Source: Saprospiraceae bacterium (lineage in GTDB: Bacteria > Bacteroidota > Bacteroidia > Chitinophagales > Saprospiraceae). From it: a stretch of 5,102 nucleotides of DNA. The position numbers and the translations under genes are program-made. This document shows positions 1 through 5,102 of the stretch, in pieces. The notes beneath the pieces were generated by a model. It had not been told where the DNA came from. It was given only the letters and a program-made list of their open reading frames with translations, and searched no databases. The stretch's first letter is position 1, and each line of letters begins with the position of its first letter. The DNA lies in assembly GCA_014379065.1 (NCBI GenBank), contig JACMMM010000354.1, positions 1 to 5,102 of the forward strand, given 5' to 3'.

Positions 1-162
1 ATATCATTTCCCGTAGGGAATCCCTGTTTATAGCAATGAAAACCAATTTTTCAAAACCCCGTATGGGGTTTCCTGCTCCGATTTCAGGCAACCCCATACG
101 GGGTTTTGAAAAATCTAACACAAATTGATCTATAAACAGGGATTCCCTACGGGAAATGAAAT
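1..162. repeat. Nested double palindrome (MITE/REP-like or bidirectional terminator-like element)
   Basis: Two inverted repeats sit one inside the other. The outer arms are 4-33 and 130-159, exact over 30 bp, and extend to 1-33/130-162 with one mismatch. The inner arms are 46-70 and 90-114, exact over 25 bp. The innermost loop carries a further 4-bp pairing (cctg 72-75 with cagg 85-88). Unpaired stretches of 12 and 15 bases (34-45, 115-129) separate the two stems. Each arm also holds its own mini-palindrome with a GTA-type centre: cccgtaggg at 10-18 and ccccgtatgggg at 57-68. No ORF fits inside. It lies 3' of the kinase gene, so it could stop or stabilise transcripts, or be a non-autonomous mobile element. 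The left boundary may lie outside the window, so target-site duplications cannot be judged. Confidence 0.92.
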
Positions 163-197
163 GGGCAGCAGAGGCTCGGCAGTAACGGCACGCCAAA

Positions 198-278
198 CCG
201 GATTTTCACCTAATTTTCTACCAACCTGCCTGCCGGTAGGCAGGGATTTAGCCCCTCTGGGGCTGTACTAAAATCCGG
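198..278. repeat. 81-bp segment bounded by 9-bp inverted repeats, holding two hairpins
   Basis: The ends ccggatttt (198-206) and aaaatccgg (270-278) are exact inverted repeats. Inside lie a TTCTACC motif (216-222), a near-perfect 20-bp palindrome with 7-bp arms (cctgcct 225-231, aggcagg 238-244), and a second hairpin with 6-bp arms (agcccc 250-255, ggggct 259-264, loop TCT). The segment ends 6 bases from the kinase stop codon, so these structures sit in the kinase mRNA 3' region. On the minus strand no clear T-run follows the hairpins, so I do not call a classical terminator. The hairpin preceded by TTTAG and TTCTACC matches a module at the right edge of the window. Confidence 0.8.
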
Positions 279-284
279 GATGAT

Positions 285-3200
285 TCATGTTCCGCTCAAA
301 AGCGGCATCCGCACGACCACCTTCGTTCCGCGCGCTTGTCCCTGCTCATCGAGCAAATCCTCAAAATCCAGTCGAATGTCTTCCGCTAGTTGGGCATTGA
401 GCAGATCGAGGCGGTTGCGGATGTTGGCAAGGCCCGTGGATCGGTGGTTTTTCGCGCGGTCTTTTTCGATTTCAGCAGCGCGGACGCGGCCTACGCCGTT
501 GTCTTCGATTTCGCAGACGAGTGTTTTTTCGTCGGCTTTGAGGAAGCGGATCCAAAGCTGGCCCGGTTCGGTTTTGTGCATCAGACCGTGCCAAATGGCG
601 TTCTCGATATGGGGCTGAATGAGCATCCCTGGGATGGAGACCGATTCGGGATTCAAGTTGCTATCTATTTGAAAATCAAAAGTAAAGCGGTTGTTGAAAC
701 GCAATTGTTCCAACTCGGTATAGTACCGGAGCAATTCAATTTCACGCGCCAGCGGTACCATGGGCGATTCGCTGTTTTCCAAAATCAGGCGCATGAGCCG
801 GGCAAATTTTGTCAAGTATTTGCTCGCCTCGCGGGTGTCGTTTTTCAGGATGAAATTCTGCACCGAGTTGAGGGCGTTGAACACAAAGTGCGGGTTCATC
901 TGGGATCTTAAAGCTTTCATTTCCAGATCGGCCATTTGTTGGCGTACTTGTGCTTTTTCCTTTTCACGATTTTCGGTTCTTATGATTTGGCGGCGGTAAA
1001 AGCCCCAGACAAGCGCAGCCAACGCGAACAATAGCGACAGGCGAAACGTCCAGGTCTGCCACCAAGGAGGGTAAATCACGATGCTCAAGGTAGCTTCTTC
1101 ATTACCCCAAATGCCATCGCTGTTGGCCGTTCGGGCACGAAAAGTGTATCGTCCCGGCGCAAGGTTGAGGAAATTGGCAAAGTTGTCGGTACCCGCTTCT
1201 TTCCATTCGGCCTGTTTACCCTCTGACTCCATACTGTATTGGTAACGGTTGGCAGTGCCATTGATGAAGTTGACCCCGGTAAACTCGATGCGCAGGTCGT
1301 TTTGCTTGTACGGCAAGGCTAAAGCGCCAAGTTGTGGAAGTGGAACTGGTCGGTCCGACACCCGCAGCCCAGTAATGAGCGTGGGCGGTGCAGGCGCGGC
1401 AGCCCCTATTTTGTCTGGTTCGAACAGGCACATTCCCCGGTCGGTAGATACGAACAGGATGTTGCGGGCCGTGTCAATCAATTCAACGTTGACGATGGTA
1501 TTGGAGAGCAGACCGTCGGTCTGATAAAAAGTGCGGAGCTGGCGGCTGCGCGGGTCATAGCGGCTGAGTCCGAAAGCCGTGGCGAGCCAGGCATTTCCAT
1601 CTCTATCGAGGCAATGCCCTTGAGGATCATTGGTAATCAAGCCGTTGCCTTTTCCAAAAGTTTGTACCTGCAAGGTTTTGGTATCCATAATAAACCAAGC
1701 CTGGTTGGCGTACAACCACAGGTTGCCGTAAGGGTCGGCCCTGAGTGCAAAAGCTTTTGTGCAATTGGTTCCAGCGGGGCAGCGGGGTTCTATTTTTTCA
1801 AAAACACCCGTAACCCGCCTCCAGCGCACCAAGTATTTTTCCTCCGTTCCATAACTGAACCACATATCACCGTCGGGGCCTTCGGTACAAGTCGTGGCGG
1901 AAATGAGCGGAAAGGGTGCGTTGGAGCCTTTGCTAGAGAACTGCGTGAATTGGCGGCTTCGGGTATCGAAACAGCATACTCCGTTGTTGCGTACCCGTCC
2001 CCAAATAAGGCCGTGATGATCGCGGAAAATAAACCTGCTGTCTAAAGAATCCAGCCCTTGATACCGTTCCTTGAGCAAGCCTGTGGAATTACGCACAACA
2101 TTGTACCAGCGAAGGCCATCCAGCGTGTTCGTCCAAACCGTGTCGCCCCGATCTGGCGCAAAGTGATTGACATAAGCATAACCCTGAAATGAATTGTCAA
2201 GCACTGCTCCTGACACTCCAAGCGTGGCTTTGTCCATGCTGTACAACCCGCCATTGCCGCTGCTCACGACCCATTTTCCTGCTTGTTCGACGCAATTGAA
2301 ACCGAACCATTCTTCAGAAACGCGCTCCGTTTTCATCCTTTTTTTGTGCGCTACGTTGAGCGCGGTCATGGACGTGGCAGGCAAGTTTTTCAAGGTTAAA
2401 AAAAAGATACCCTCGAAGCGTGGGCAAAGCCAGAGATTGCCATCGCGATCCACGAAGTTGAGGATGCCCTTTCCGTCGGGCATGGAGGTTTTCCAGACAG
2501 GGATCTCGGTGATGGAGCCGTCGCGGAGATTGTAAATAAGGGGAGAACCGAAGTAGCGTTGGAGGAACAGCAAGCTATCGGGCAACAAAAACGGGTCGTG
2601 GAATTGGCCGAGGTGCGGTTGTGGCGTAGCGTAGGCCAGGTTGGGCAACACGGCCTGCGCCCGGCGGCTGGCCCAATCGAAACGGTAAAGCGCGGTAGGG
2701 CCGACGCTTTTTAGGCAAGTGTACCAGATATTGTTTTGACCATCGGATGCCACGCTGTTGCTGAGCAAAGCCGTGTCGAGCACACCAAGGCCCTCCAGTC
2801 GCTGCGACAAAGGCTCCATTTTTTGATTTTGGAAATCAATGACTTGCCAAGGACGATTGTAAGGAGGCAGTGCTTGTCTGCACTTTACCGCAACCGTACC
2901 ATCGGGCAATTCCAGGAAATCAAGGGCAAAGAGTCCTTCTTGTGCTTCGCCAGGCCGCAGTGGTTCGAAAAAGGTTTGTGTTAAATGCAACTGGTTGTCT
3001 AGCAAATAGATACCAATACCCGCACTGACCCAAATTTGCCCATTTCGGGTACGGCAAATCTTCAAGATCGGCAAGTCGTTTTTCAACAATCCATTTCGGT
3101 CGGGCAGTGGCAAAGATTGAAATTCCAAGCTACGGGTATGCAGCACACAAAGTCCTTTTTCGGTGCCGACCAGCAACCGATGTCCCGGCAGGGCAAGCAA

Positions 3201-3596
3201 TTTTGTAACGCGGTCTGTGGGCAAGCCTTTACCGTCAGCACTATAAAAAAACGGGGTAAATCGCTCTCCATCAAAGCGGTTTAGCCCTTCAACGGTGGCA
3301 AACCACAGGAAACCGTCGTCGTCTTGCGCGATGCTCATAACCCAATTGCTCGACAGTCCTTGCTCCATCGTGTAGTGCTGGTAGCGGGAGAATTTGTCGA
3401 GGATTGGTTGAGGAGTTGAGGAGTTGAGGGGTTGAGGGGTTGAAGGGTTGAGGAGTTGAGCGGGCGATGCCTTTTGGGCAAACGCAGGGAGGACTGCGAT
3501 GCAGAGTAGTATCGTTAACAGCGAAGAACTTCCCGAAAGTTTGATCCCGATTTTTTCGGGATCGGGAAGTTGAGGAACGGCGAATTTCTGGTTCAT
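285..3596 (-). CDS. Membrane sensor histidine kinase, LytS/YehU type, with two-component propeller and Y_Y_Y sensor domains
   Basis: An inner-membrane sensor kinase expected to sense a periplasmic ligand, autophosphorylate, and pass phosphate to a LytTR-type response regulator. Seen in order: n-region 1-25 and hydrophobic signal segment 26-40 with a likely cut at AFA-Q41; a low-complexity LNPSTPQP/LNSSTPQP repeat (47-64); about fourteen propeller blades (roughly 78-730, e.g. DDDGFLWFATVEGLNRFDG at 92-110, DRDGNLWL, DPYGNLWL, DRDGNAWLATAFGLSRYD), enough for two seven-bladed propellers; Y_Y_Y domain about 760-842; PPWWQTW then a transmembrane helix 850-868; charged coiled coil about 870-895; His_kinase motif RSQMNPHFVFNALN with phosphoacceptor H903; N-box PHIENAIWHG (N999); G1 EDNGVGR (1031-1037); G2 STGLANIRNRL. 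The core looks intact and full length. The ATG at 3596 is the only upstream in-frame ATG giving a signal peptide; it has no Shine-Dalgarno, which is normal for the phylum. There is no receiver or AraC domain, so it is not a hybrid HTCS, and no response regulator is in the window. Oddities are the repeat DNA in the first 64 codons. The ligand is unknown. Confidence 0.97.
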   Translation of the reverse strand: MNQKFAVPQLPDPEKIGIKLSGSSSLLTILLCIAVLPAFAQKASPAQLLNPSTPQPLNSSTPQPILDKFSRYQHYTMEQGLSSNWVMSIAQDDDGFLWFATVEGLNRFDGERFTPFFYSADGKGLPTDRVTKLLALPGHRLLVGTEKGLCVLHTRSLEFQSLPLPDRNGLLKNDLPILKICRTRNGQIWVSAGIGIYLLDNQLHLTQTFFEPLRPGEAQEGLFALDFLELPDGTVAVKCRQALPPYNRPWQVIDFQNQKMEPLSQRLEGLGVLDTALLSNSVASDGQNNIWYTCLKSVGPTALYRFDWASRRAQAVLPNLAYATPQPHLGQFHDPFLLPDSLLFLQRYFGSPLIYNLRDGSITEIPVWKTSMPDGKGILNFVDRDGNLWLCPRFEGIFFLTLKNLPATSMTALNVAHKKRMKTERVSEEWFGFNCVEQAGKWVVSSGNGGLYSMDKATLGVSGAVLDNSFQGYAYVNHFAPDRGDTVWTNTLDGLRWYNVVRNSTGLLKERYQGLDSLDSRFIFRDHHGLIWGRVRNNGVCCFDTRSRQFTQFSSKGSNAPFPLISATTCTEGPDGDMWFSYGTEEKYLVRWRRVTGVFEKIEPRCPAGTNCTKAFALRADPYGNLWLYANQAWFIMDTKTLQVQTFGKGNGLITNDPQGHCLDRDGNAWLATAFGLSRYDPRSRQLRTFYQTDGLLSNTIVNVELIDTARNILFVSTDRGMCLFEPDKIGAAAPAPPTLITGLRVSDRPVPLPQLGALALPYKQNDLRIEFTGVNFINGTANRYQYSMESEGKQAEWKEAGTDNFANFLNLAPGRYTFRARTANSDGIWGNEEATLSIVIYPPWWQTWTFRLSLLFALAALVWGFYRRQIIRTENREKEKAQVRQQMADLEMKALRSQMNPHFVFNALNSVQNFILKNDTREASKYLTKFARLMRLILENSESPMVPLAREIELLRYYTELEQLRFNNRFTFDFQIDSNLNPESVSIPGMLIQPHIENAIWHGLMHKTEPGQLWIRFLKADEKTLVCEIEDNGVGRVRAAEIEKDRAKNHRSTGLANIRNRLDLLNAQLAEDIRLDFEDLLDEQGQARGTKVVVRMPLLSGT
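3405..3460. repeat. 8-bp tandem repeat (7 units) inside the kinase ORF
   Basis: Seven contiguous 8-base units with plus-strand consensus GRGTTGAG: tggttgag, gagttgag, gagttgag, gggttgag, gggttgaa, gggttgag, gagttgag. They encode kinase residues about 47-64, just after the signal peptide, read on the minus strand as two copies of an 8-residue LNxSTPQP unit. The unit length is not a multiple of three, so gain or loss of one unit shifts the downstream frame. No unit creates a stop in the frames I followed. Repeats of this CTCAACCC type also occur between genes in Bacteroidota (from memory). Confidence 0.95.
3527..3571 (-). repeat. Two-part hairpin within the first codons of the kinase gene
   Basis: The inner stem is gatcccga (3543-3550) with tcgggatc (3556-3563), 8 bp and a 5-base loop. 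The outer stem is aacttccc (3527-3534) with gggaagtt (3564-3571), 8 bp, separated by an 8-base bulge (3535-3542). In the mRNA it covers codons 9-24, encoding the unusually long n-region before the signal-peptide core (QLPDPEKIGIKLSGSS). Repeats containing TCCCGA/TCGGGA palindromes are common between Bacteroidota genes, so this may be a repeat captured into the coding sequence. It might also limit translation initiation; that is inference. Confidence 0.8.
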
Positions 3597-3682
3597 CTTG
3601 TTTCACAAAGGTCGCACAGCATTTTGGAAATGCGGTTGCCAGTTGCTAGGTCAAAGTTGCCAGTTGCTCATTTGAAACGAAG
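3597..3682. promoter_or_regulatory. Intergenic region expected to hold the kinase promoter; no clear promoter boxes
   Basis: Because a strong terminator (3683-3718) separates the kinase from the upstream T9SS gene, the kinase promoter should lie here, read leftward. I looked for the Bacteroidota sigma pattern (TTTG near -33, TAnnTTTG near -7). The best partial match is GACCTTTG on the minus strand, about 10 bases before the ATG, without a well-spaced upstream TTTG, so I do not assign boxes. The region also carries a 13-bp direct repeat. Confidence 0.35.
3635..3668. repeat. 13-bp direct repeat upstream of the kinase
   Basis: The sequence gttgccagttgct occurs at 3635-3647 and again at 3656-3668, a 21-base period. 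Each copy is made of gttgc heptads (gttgcca, gttgct). Similar GTTGCCA heptad repeats are familiar from Bacteroidota intergenic DNA (from memory). It could be a paired regulator-binding site, given its position before the kinase, or only a decayed minisatellite. Confidence 0.75.
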
Positions 3683-3718
3683 AAAACCTCGGAGGTCTTC
3701 AAAGACCTCCGAGGTTTT
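3683..3718. terminator. Strong hairpin terminator after the T9SS gene (symmetrical)
   Basis: A perfect inverted repeat: 17 bases at 3683-3699 match the reverse complement of 3702-3718, giving about a 16-bp stem with a 4-base loop. The stem is GC-rich in the middle and has AAAA at one base and TTTT at the other, so both strands present a stem followed by a T-run. It begins 5 bases after the stop codon of the T9SS gene on the minus strand. It should end that transcript and insulate the kinase gene. Confidence 0.88.
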
Positions 3719-3723
3719 ATCCA

Positions 3724-4746
3724 TCAATCGTGTTGCACGACCAATCTCTTTTGCTCGCGCACATTATCTGCCTGAATTTCAACTACATACACACCGTTGG
3801 GCATCGCACCCATTTCCAAACGCGCTTGATTTGAGCCTTGTGCTCCTTCAAATTTTTGGGTCAACACAGTATAGCCTGTCAGGTCGAACACGAGAATCCT
3901 GACGGATTGGCGCTCAGAAAGTTCAAAATCAACCGCCACATCACCTTCTGTAGGATTGGGAAAAGCCCGAATAGACGACCGTATTGCTTTCGTCGGCTCC
4001 GTCGCATCAGAGCTCAGCGAGCGGTAATAATTGACGTAACGAACCTGATCTATCACTGCGCCGCCAGACCACTGTGTGTCCTCTATCATTTCAAAAACGG
4101 GCGTTTGGATGCCCAATTTGTACCACGAGTAGTTGAAAACAGAGTCCGTTATGGTGCCGAAAAATGGCACGGTTACTACTGCGACAGTCAGCGTTTTTAT
4201 CCGCAATACGTCGGAATACTGCCCGCCTGGCGTGGTCAAGGTGCCATATCCATCGCCTTTAAAAAAGGCTTGTCCAGTCACTGAGCCATTCAGCGGCCCT
4301 GCATTCAGGCTGCCCGCAATCGAATCGGTCACGGAGGTTCCAAAAGTCGCGGGCGACTTGAAATAGACTGCCGGGTCGGTCAGCACAATGGCACTCGAAG
4401 GGTCTTTTTGGCCAAAAAACAGCAGATTGTCGCCCGCCACCTGGTAGTAGCCGTATTGGTTGCCGCCAAACCGGCCCACGATGTTGCTCAAGGGATAATC
4501 CGCAGCATAGGGCGTTCCAATGGGCGAAATATAGAAAGTAGTGTCTTCAGGTCCTTCTGCGACAAGTTGAGAGAAATCCCATGTCTGGTTGGCGCCCGGG
4601 CTGCCCGGGTTGAAAGTTGCCGTGGCGCAAGGTTGCGTTATCACGACGTCGCCTACCTTGAGCAAATCAGTCGTGGTGATGGTTGGTTGAGCGAACAAAA
4701 GGCTGCTAAAAACACAGCAAAGTAGGAGAAGTAAGTTCTTTTTCAT
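3724..4746 (-). CDS. Secreted protein with C-terminal T9SS type A sorting domain
   Basis: A 340-residue protein predicted to cross the inner membrane by Sec and then be exported or surface-anchored by the type IX secretion system. It starts MKKNLLLLL with a hydrophobic core and a probable signal peptidase I site after residue 19 (LLFA-Q). Residues about 20-245 form a beta-rich, Gly/Thr/Asp-rich domain (VGDVV; GANQTWDFSQL at 51-61) with no recognisable catalytic motif. I recognise the GANQTWDFS phrase from other Bacteroidota secreted proteins of unknown function. Residues about 259-338 are a typical type A sorting domain: FPNPTEGDV at 262-270, VRILVFDLTGYTV, then MPNGVYVVEI and a basic end (EQKRLVVQ). 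No Shine-Dalgarno precedes the ATG. The start codon overlaps the stop of the upstream small ORF as ATGA, suggesting translational coupling if that ORF is used. A hairpin terminator follows directly. The molecular role of the N-terminal domain is unknown. Confidence 0.95.
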   Translation of the reverse strand: MKKNLLLLLCCVFSSLLFAQPTITTTDLLKVGDVVITQPCATATFNPGSPGANQTWDFSQLVAEGPEDTTFYISPIGTPYAADYPLSNIVGRFGGNQYGYYQVAGDNLLFFGQKDPSSAIVLTDPAVYFKSPATFGTSVTDSIAGSLNAGPLNGSVTGQAFFKGDGYGTLTTPGGQYSDVLRIKTLTVAVVTVPFFGTITDSVFNYSWYKLGIQTPVFEMIEDTQWSGGAVIDQVRYVNYYRSLSSDATEPTKAIRSSIRAFPNPTEGDVAVDFELSERQSVRILVFDLTGYTVLTQKFEGAQGSNQARLEMGAMPNGVYVVEIQADNVREQKRLVVQHD

Positions 4747-4928
4747 GACGTAAAAGTCCGAACGGTCTTGACAGATGTTTCATAGGAGGTAAAAAAAACC
4801 TCTATGTTCTGTGCGCCTTTTGAAAAATTCCAGGAGTTGAATTCCGGGCTGTAAACTGATTCTGGGGTTGTGCCAATTTGTGTGCACAATTGATTGATAT
4901 AAACCTTGATCATTTCGACGGTTGTCAT
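4743..4928 (-). CDS. Small ORF (61 aa), possible truncated YbjN/secretion-chaperone-like protein
   Basis: The ORF begins at ATG 4926-4928; the frame stays open 12 codons further up to a TTG at 4964, but the ATG gives the more natural start (MTTVEMIKVYINQLC). It has a soluble, acidic-amphipathic look with no signal peptide: an N-terminal helix-like stretch, then PESVYSPEFNSWNFSKG, then a beta-like NIEVFFTSYET. From memory this resembles the N-terminal half of small YbjN-like or type III chaperone-like proteins of Bacteroidota, which usually run about 130-150 residues, so this could be a truncated copy. I cannot verify that here. The stop codon overlaps the T9SS start (ATGA). Near its 3' end lie a run of eight T and an imperfect hairpin. 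If not translated, the region is the leader of the T9SS gene. Confidence 0.42.
   Translation of the reverse strand: MTTVEMIKVYINQLCTQIGTTPESVYSPEFNSWNFSKGAQNIEVFFTSYETSVKTVRTFTS
4781..4806. repeat. Hairpin with an all-A/all-T loop upstream of the T9SS gene
   Basis: The plus-strand arms cataggaggt (4781-4790) and acctctatg (4798-4806) pair over 9 bp with one bulged G, around a 7-A loop. On the transcribed (minus) strand the loop is T. It lies 35 bases before the T9SS start and within the small ORF. It may be a leader structure or simply chance within coding DNA. Confidence 0.6.
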
Positions 4929-5073
4929 GTCGGAAAATTTGTTTTTAGATGTTAGATGGCACAAAGTTCGGGGTTGCGGTTTCTGCTGCTATAGCCAATG
5001 CGTAAGTGGCGGAAGCGGACGAGCAAGTGGTAAAAACTAAGAAATATGGGTCACGCGAATCAGGGGTAGAATA
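4929..5073. other. Stretch without a convincing gene
   Basis: This DNA precedes the small ORF and should contain the promoter for the leftward transcript. A TTTG occurs on the minus strand at about 4964-4967, some 36 bases before the ATG at 4928, but no TAnnTTTG follows at a proper distance. One minus-strand frame is open from the window edge to a TAA at 4945-4947, and the plus strand shows short frames broken by stops. None has recognisable protein features. Confidence 0.4.
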
Positions 5074-5102
5074 GGTGCGTAGCACCCTAAACGTCGGTAG
5101 AA
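5065..5102. repeat. Second copy of the TTCTACC/TTTAG-hairpin dispersed repeat, cut by the window edge
   Basis: Read on the minus strand from the edge: TTCTACC (5102-5096), GACG, TTTAG, then a hairpin with 5-bp arms ggtgc (5074-5078) and gcacc (5082-5086) around a GTA loop. A second ttctacc on the minus strand follows at 5065-5071. The order TTCTACC, short spacer, TTTAG, small hairpin is the same as at 216-264 near the left edge, which is on the plus strand, so the two copies are inverted relative to each other. This is typical of dispersed intergenic repeats; no coding role is apparent. Confidence 0.65.

Noticed and set aside
1..284. CRISPR array or integron attC site as an explanation for the left-edge repeats
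   Set aside because: The repeats are inverted rather than evenly spaced direct repeats with unique spacers, and no integron core sites or integrase are visible.
390..911. 173-codon open frame on the plus strand
   Set aside because: It lies entirely antisense to the catalytic core of the histidine kinase, whose minus-strand motifs are unmistakable, and its product has no recognisable features.
1332..2045. 237-codon open frame on the plus strand
   Set aside because: It is antisense to the propeller/Y_Y_Y part of the kinase. Its length follows from the codon bias of the real gene, and the product shows no domain or signal.
2339..2405. Runs of 7 T (2339-2345) and 8 A (2398-2405) in the kinase as possible programmed frameshift sites
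   Set aside because: The kinase frame continues normally through both runs into conserved blades, and neither run has the A_AAA_AAG phase plus a clear downstream stimulator.
3289..3606. 105-codon minus-strand frame starting at GTG 3604-3606
   Set aside because: It overlaps the kinase in another frame and is rich in Arg/Ser/Pro. I treat it only as the alternative frame that matters if the 8-bp repeat changes length.
4945..5100. Minus-strand frame open from the window edge to a TAA at 4945-4947
   Set aside because: It runs through the dispersed repeat and its hairpin, and the roughly 50 codons show no familiar protein pattern. The end of an upstream gene cannot be excluded, but support is too weak.

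Overview
The window looks like chromosomal DNA from a member of the Bacteroidota, most likely the Saprospiria/Chitinophagia side of the phylum (for example relatives of Haliscomenobacter or Lewinella). This rests on a protein ending in a type IX secretion (T9SS) type A sorting domain, a giant two-component-propeller LytS-type histidine kinase, the lack of clear Shine-Dalgarno sequences, and many short palindromic repeats between genes of a kind common in this phylum. The genus is inference.

Layout, left to right: 1-284 holds no gene and is packed with palindromes. It contains a nested double palindrome (1-162), then an 81-bp inverted-repeat-bounded segment (198-278) with two further hairpins. 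At 285-3596 (minus) is a 1103-residue membrane sensor histidine kinase: signal peptide, about fourteen propeller blades, Y_Y_Y domain, one transmembrane helix, coiled coil, and a His_kinase/HATPase core with all catalytic motifs. Its first 64 codons contain two pieces of repeat-like DNA: a strong hairpin, and seven copies of an 8-bp tandem repeat whose copy number sets the reading frame. At 3597-3723 a short intergenic region carries a 13-bp direct repeat and a perfect rho-independent-type terminator. At 3724-4746 (minus) is a 340-residue secreted T9SS cargo protein. Just upstream, overlapping it as ATGA, is a 61-codon ORF (4743-4928) that may be a small gene or the truncated front of a larger one. 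The remaining 174 bases contain no convincing gene and end in a second copy of the dispersed repeat seen at the left edge, in the opposite orientation.

Both main genes read leftward. The terminator between them argues that the T9SS gene (with the small ORF) and the kinase are separate transcripts. The kinase is expected to pass phosphate to a LytTR-type response regulator, but none is encoded here, so it is either an orphan or its partner lies outside the window.

The most interesting observations are the possible phase-variable kinase (out-of-frame 8-bp repeat inside the ORF), the nested palindrome at the left edge, and the shared repeat module at both ends, one copy of which appears to be interrupted by another palindrome. 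I saw no CRISPR array, RNA gene, transposase or defence system.
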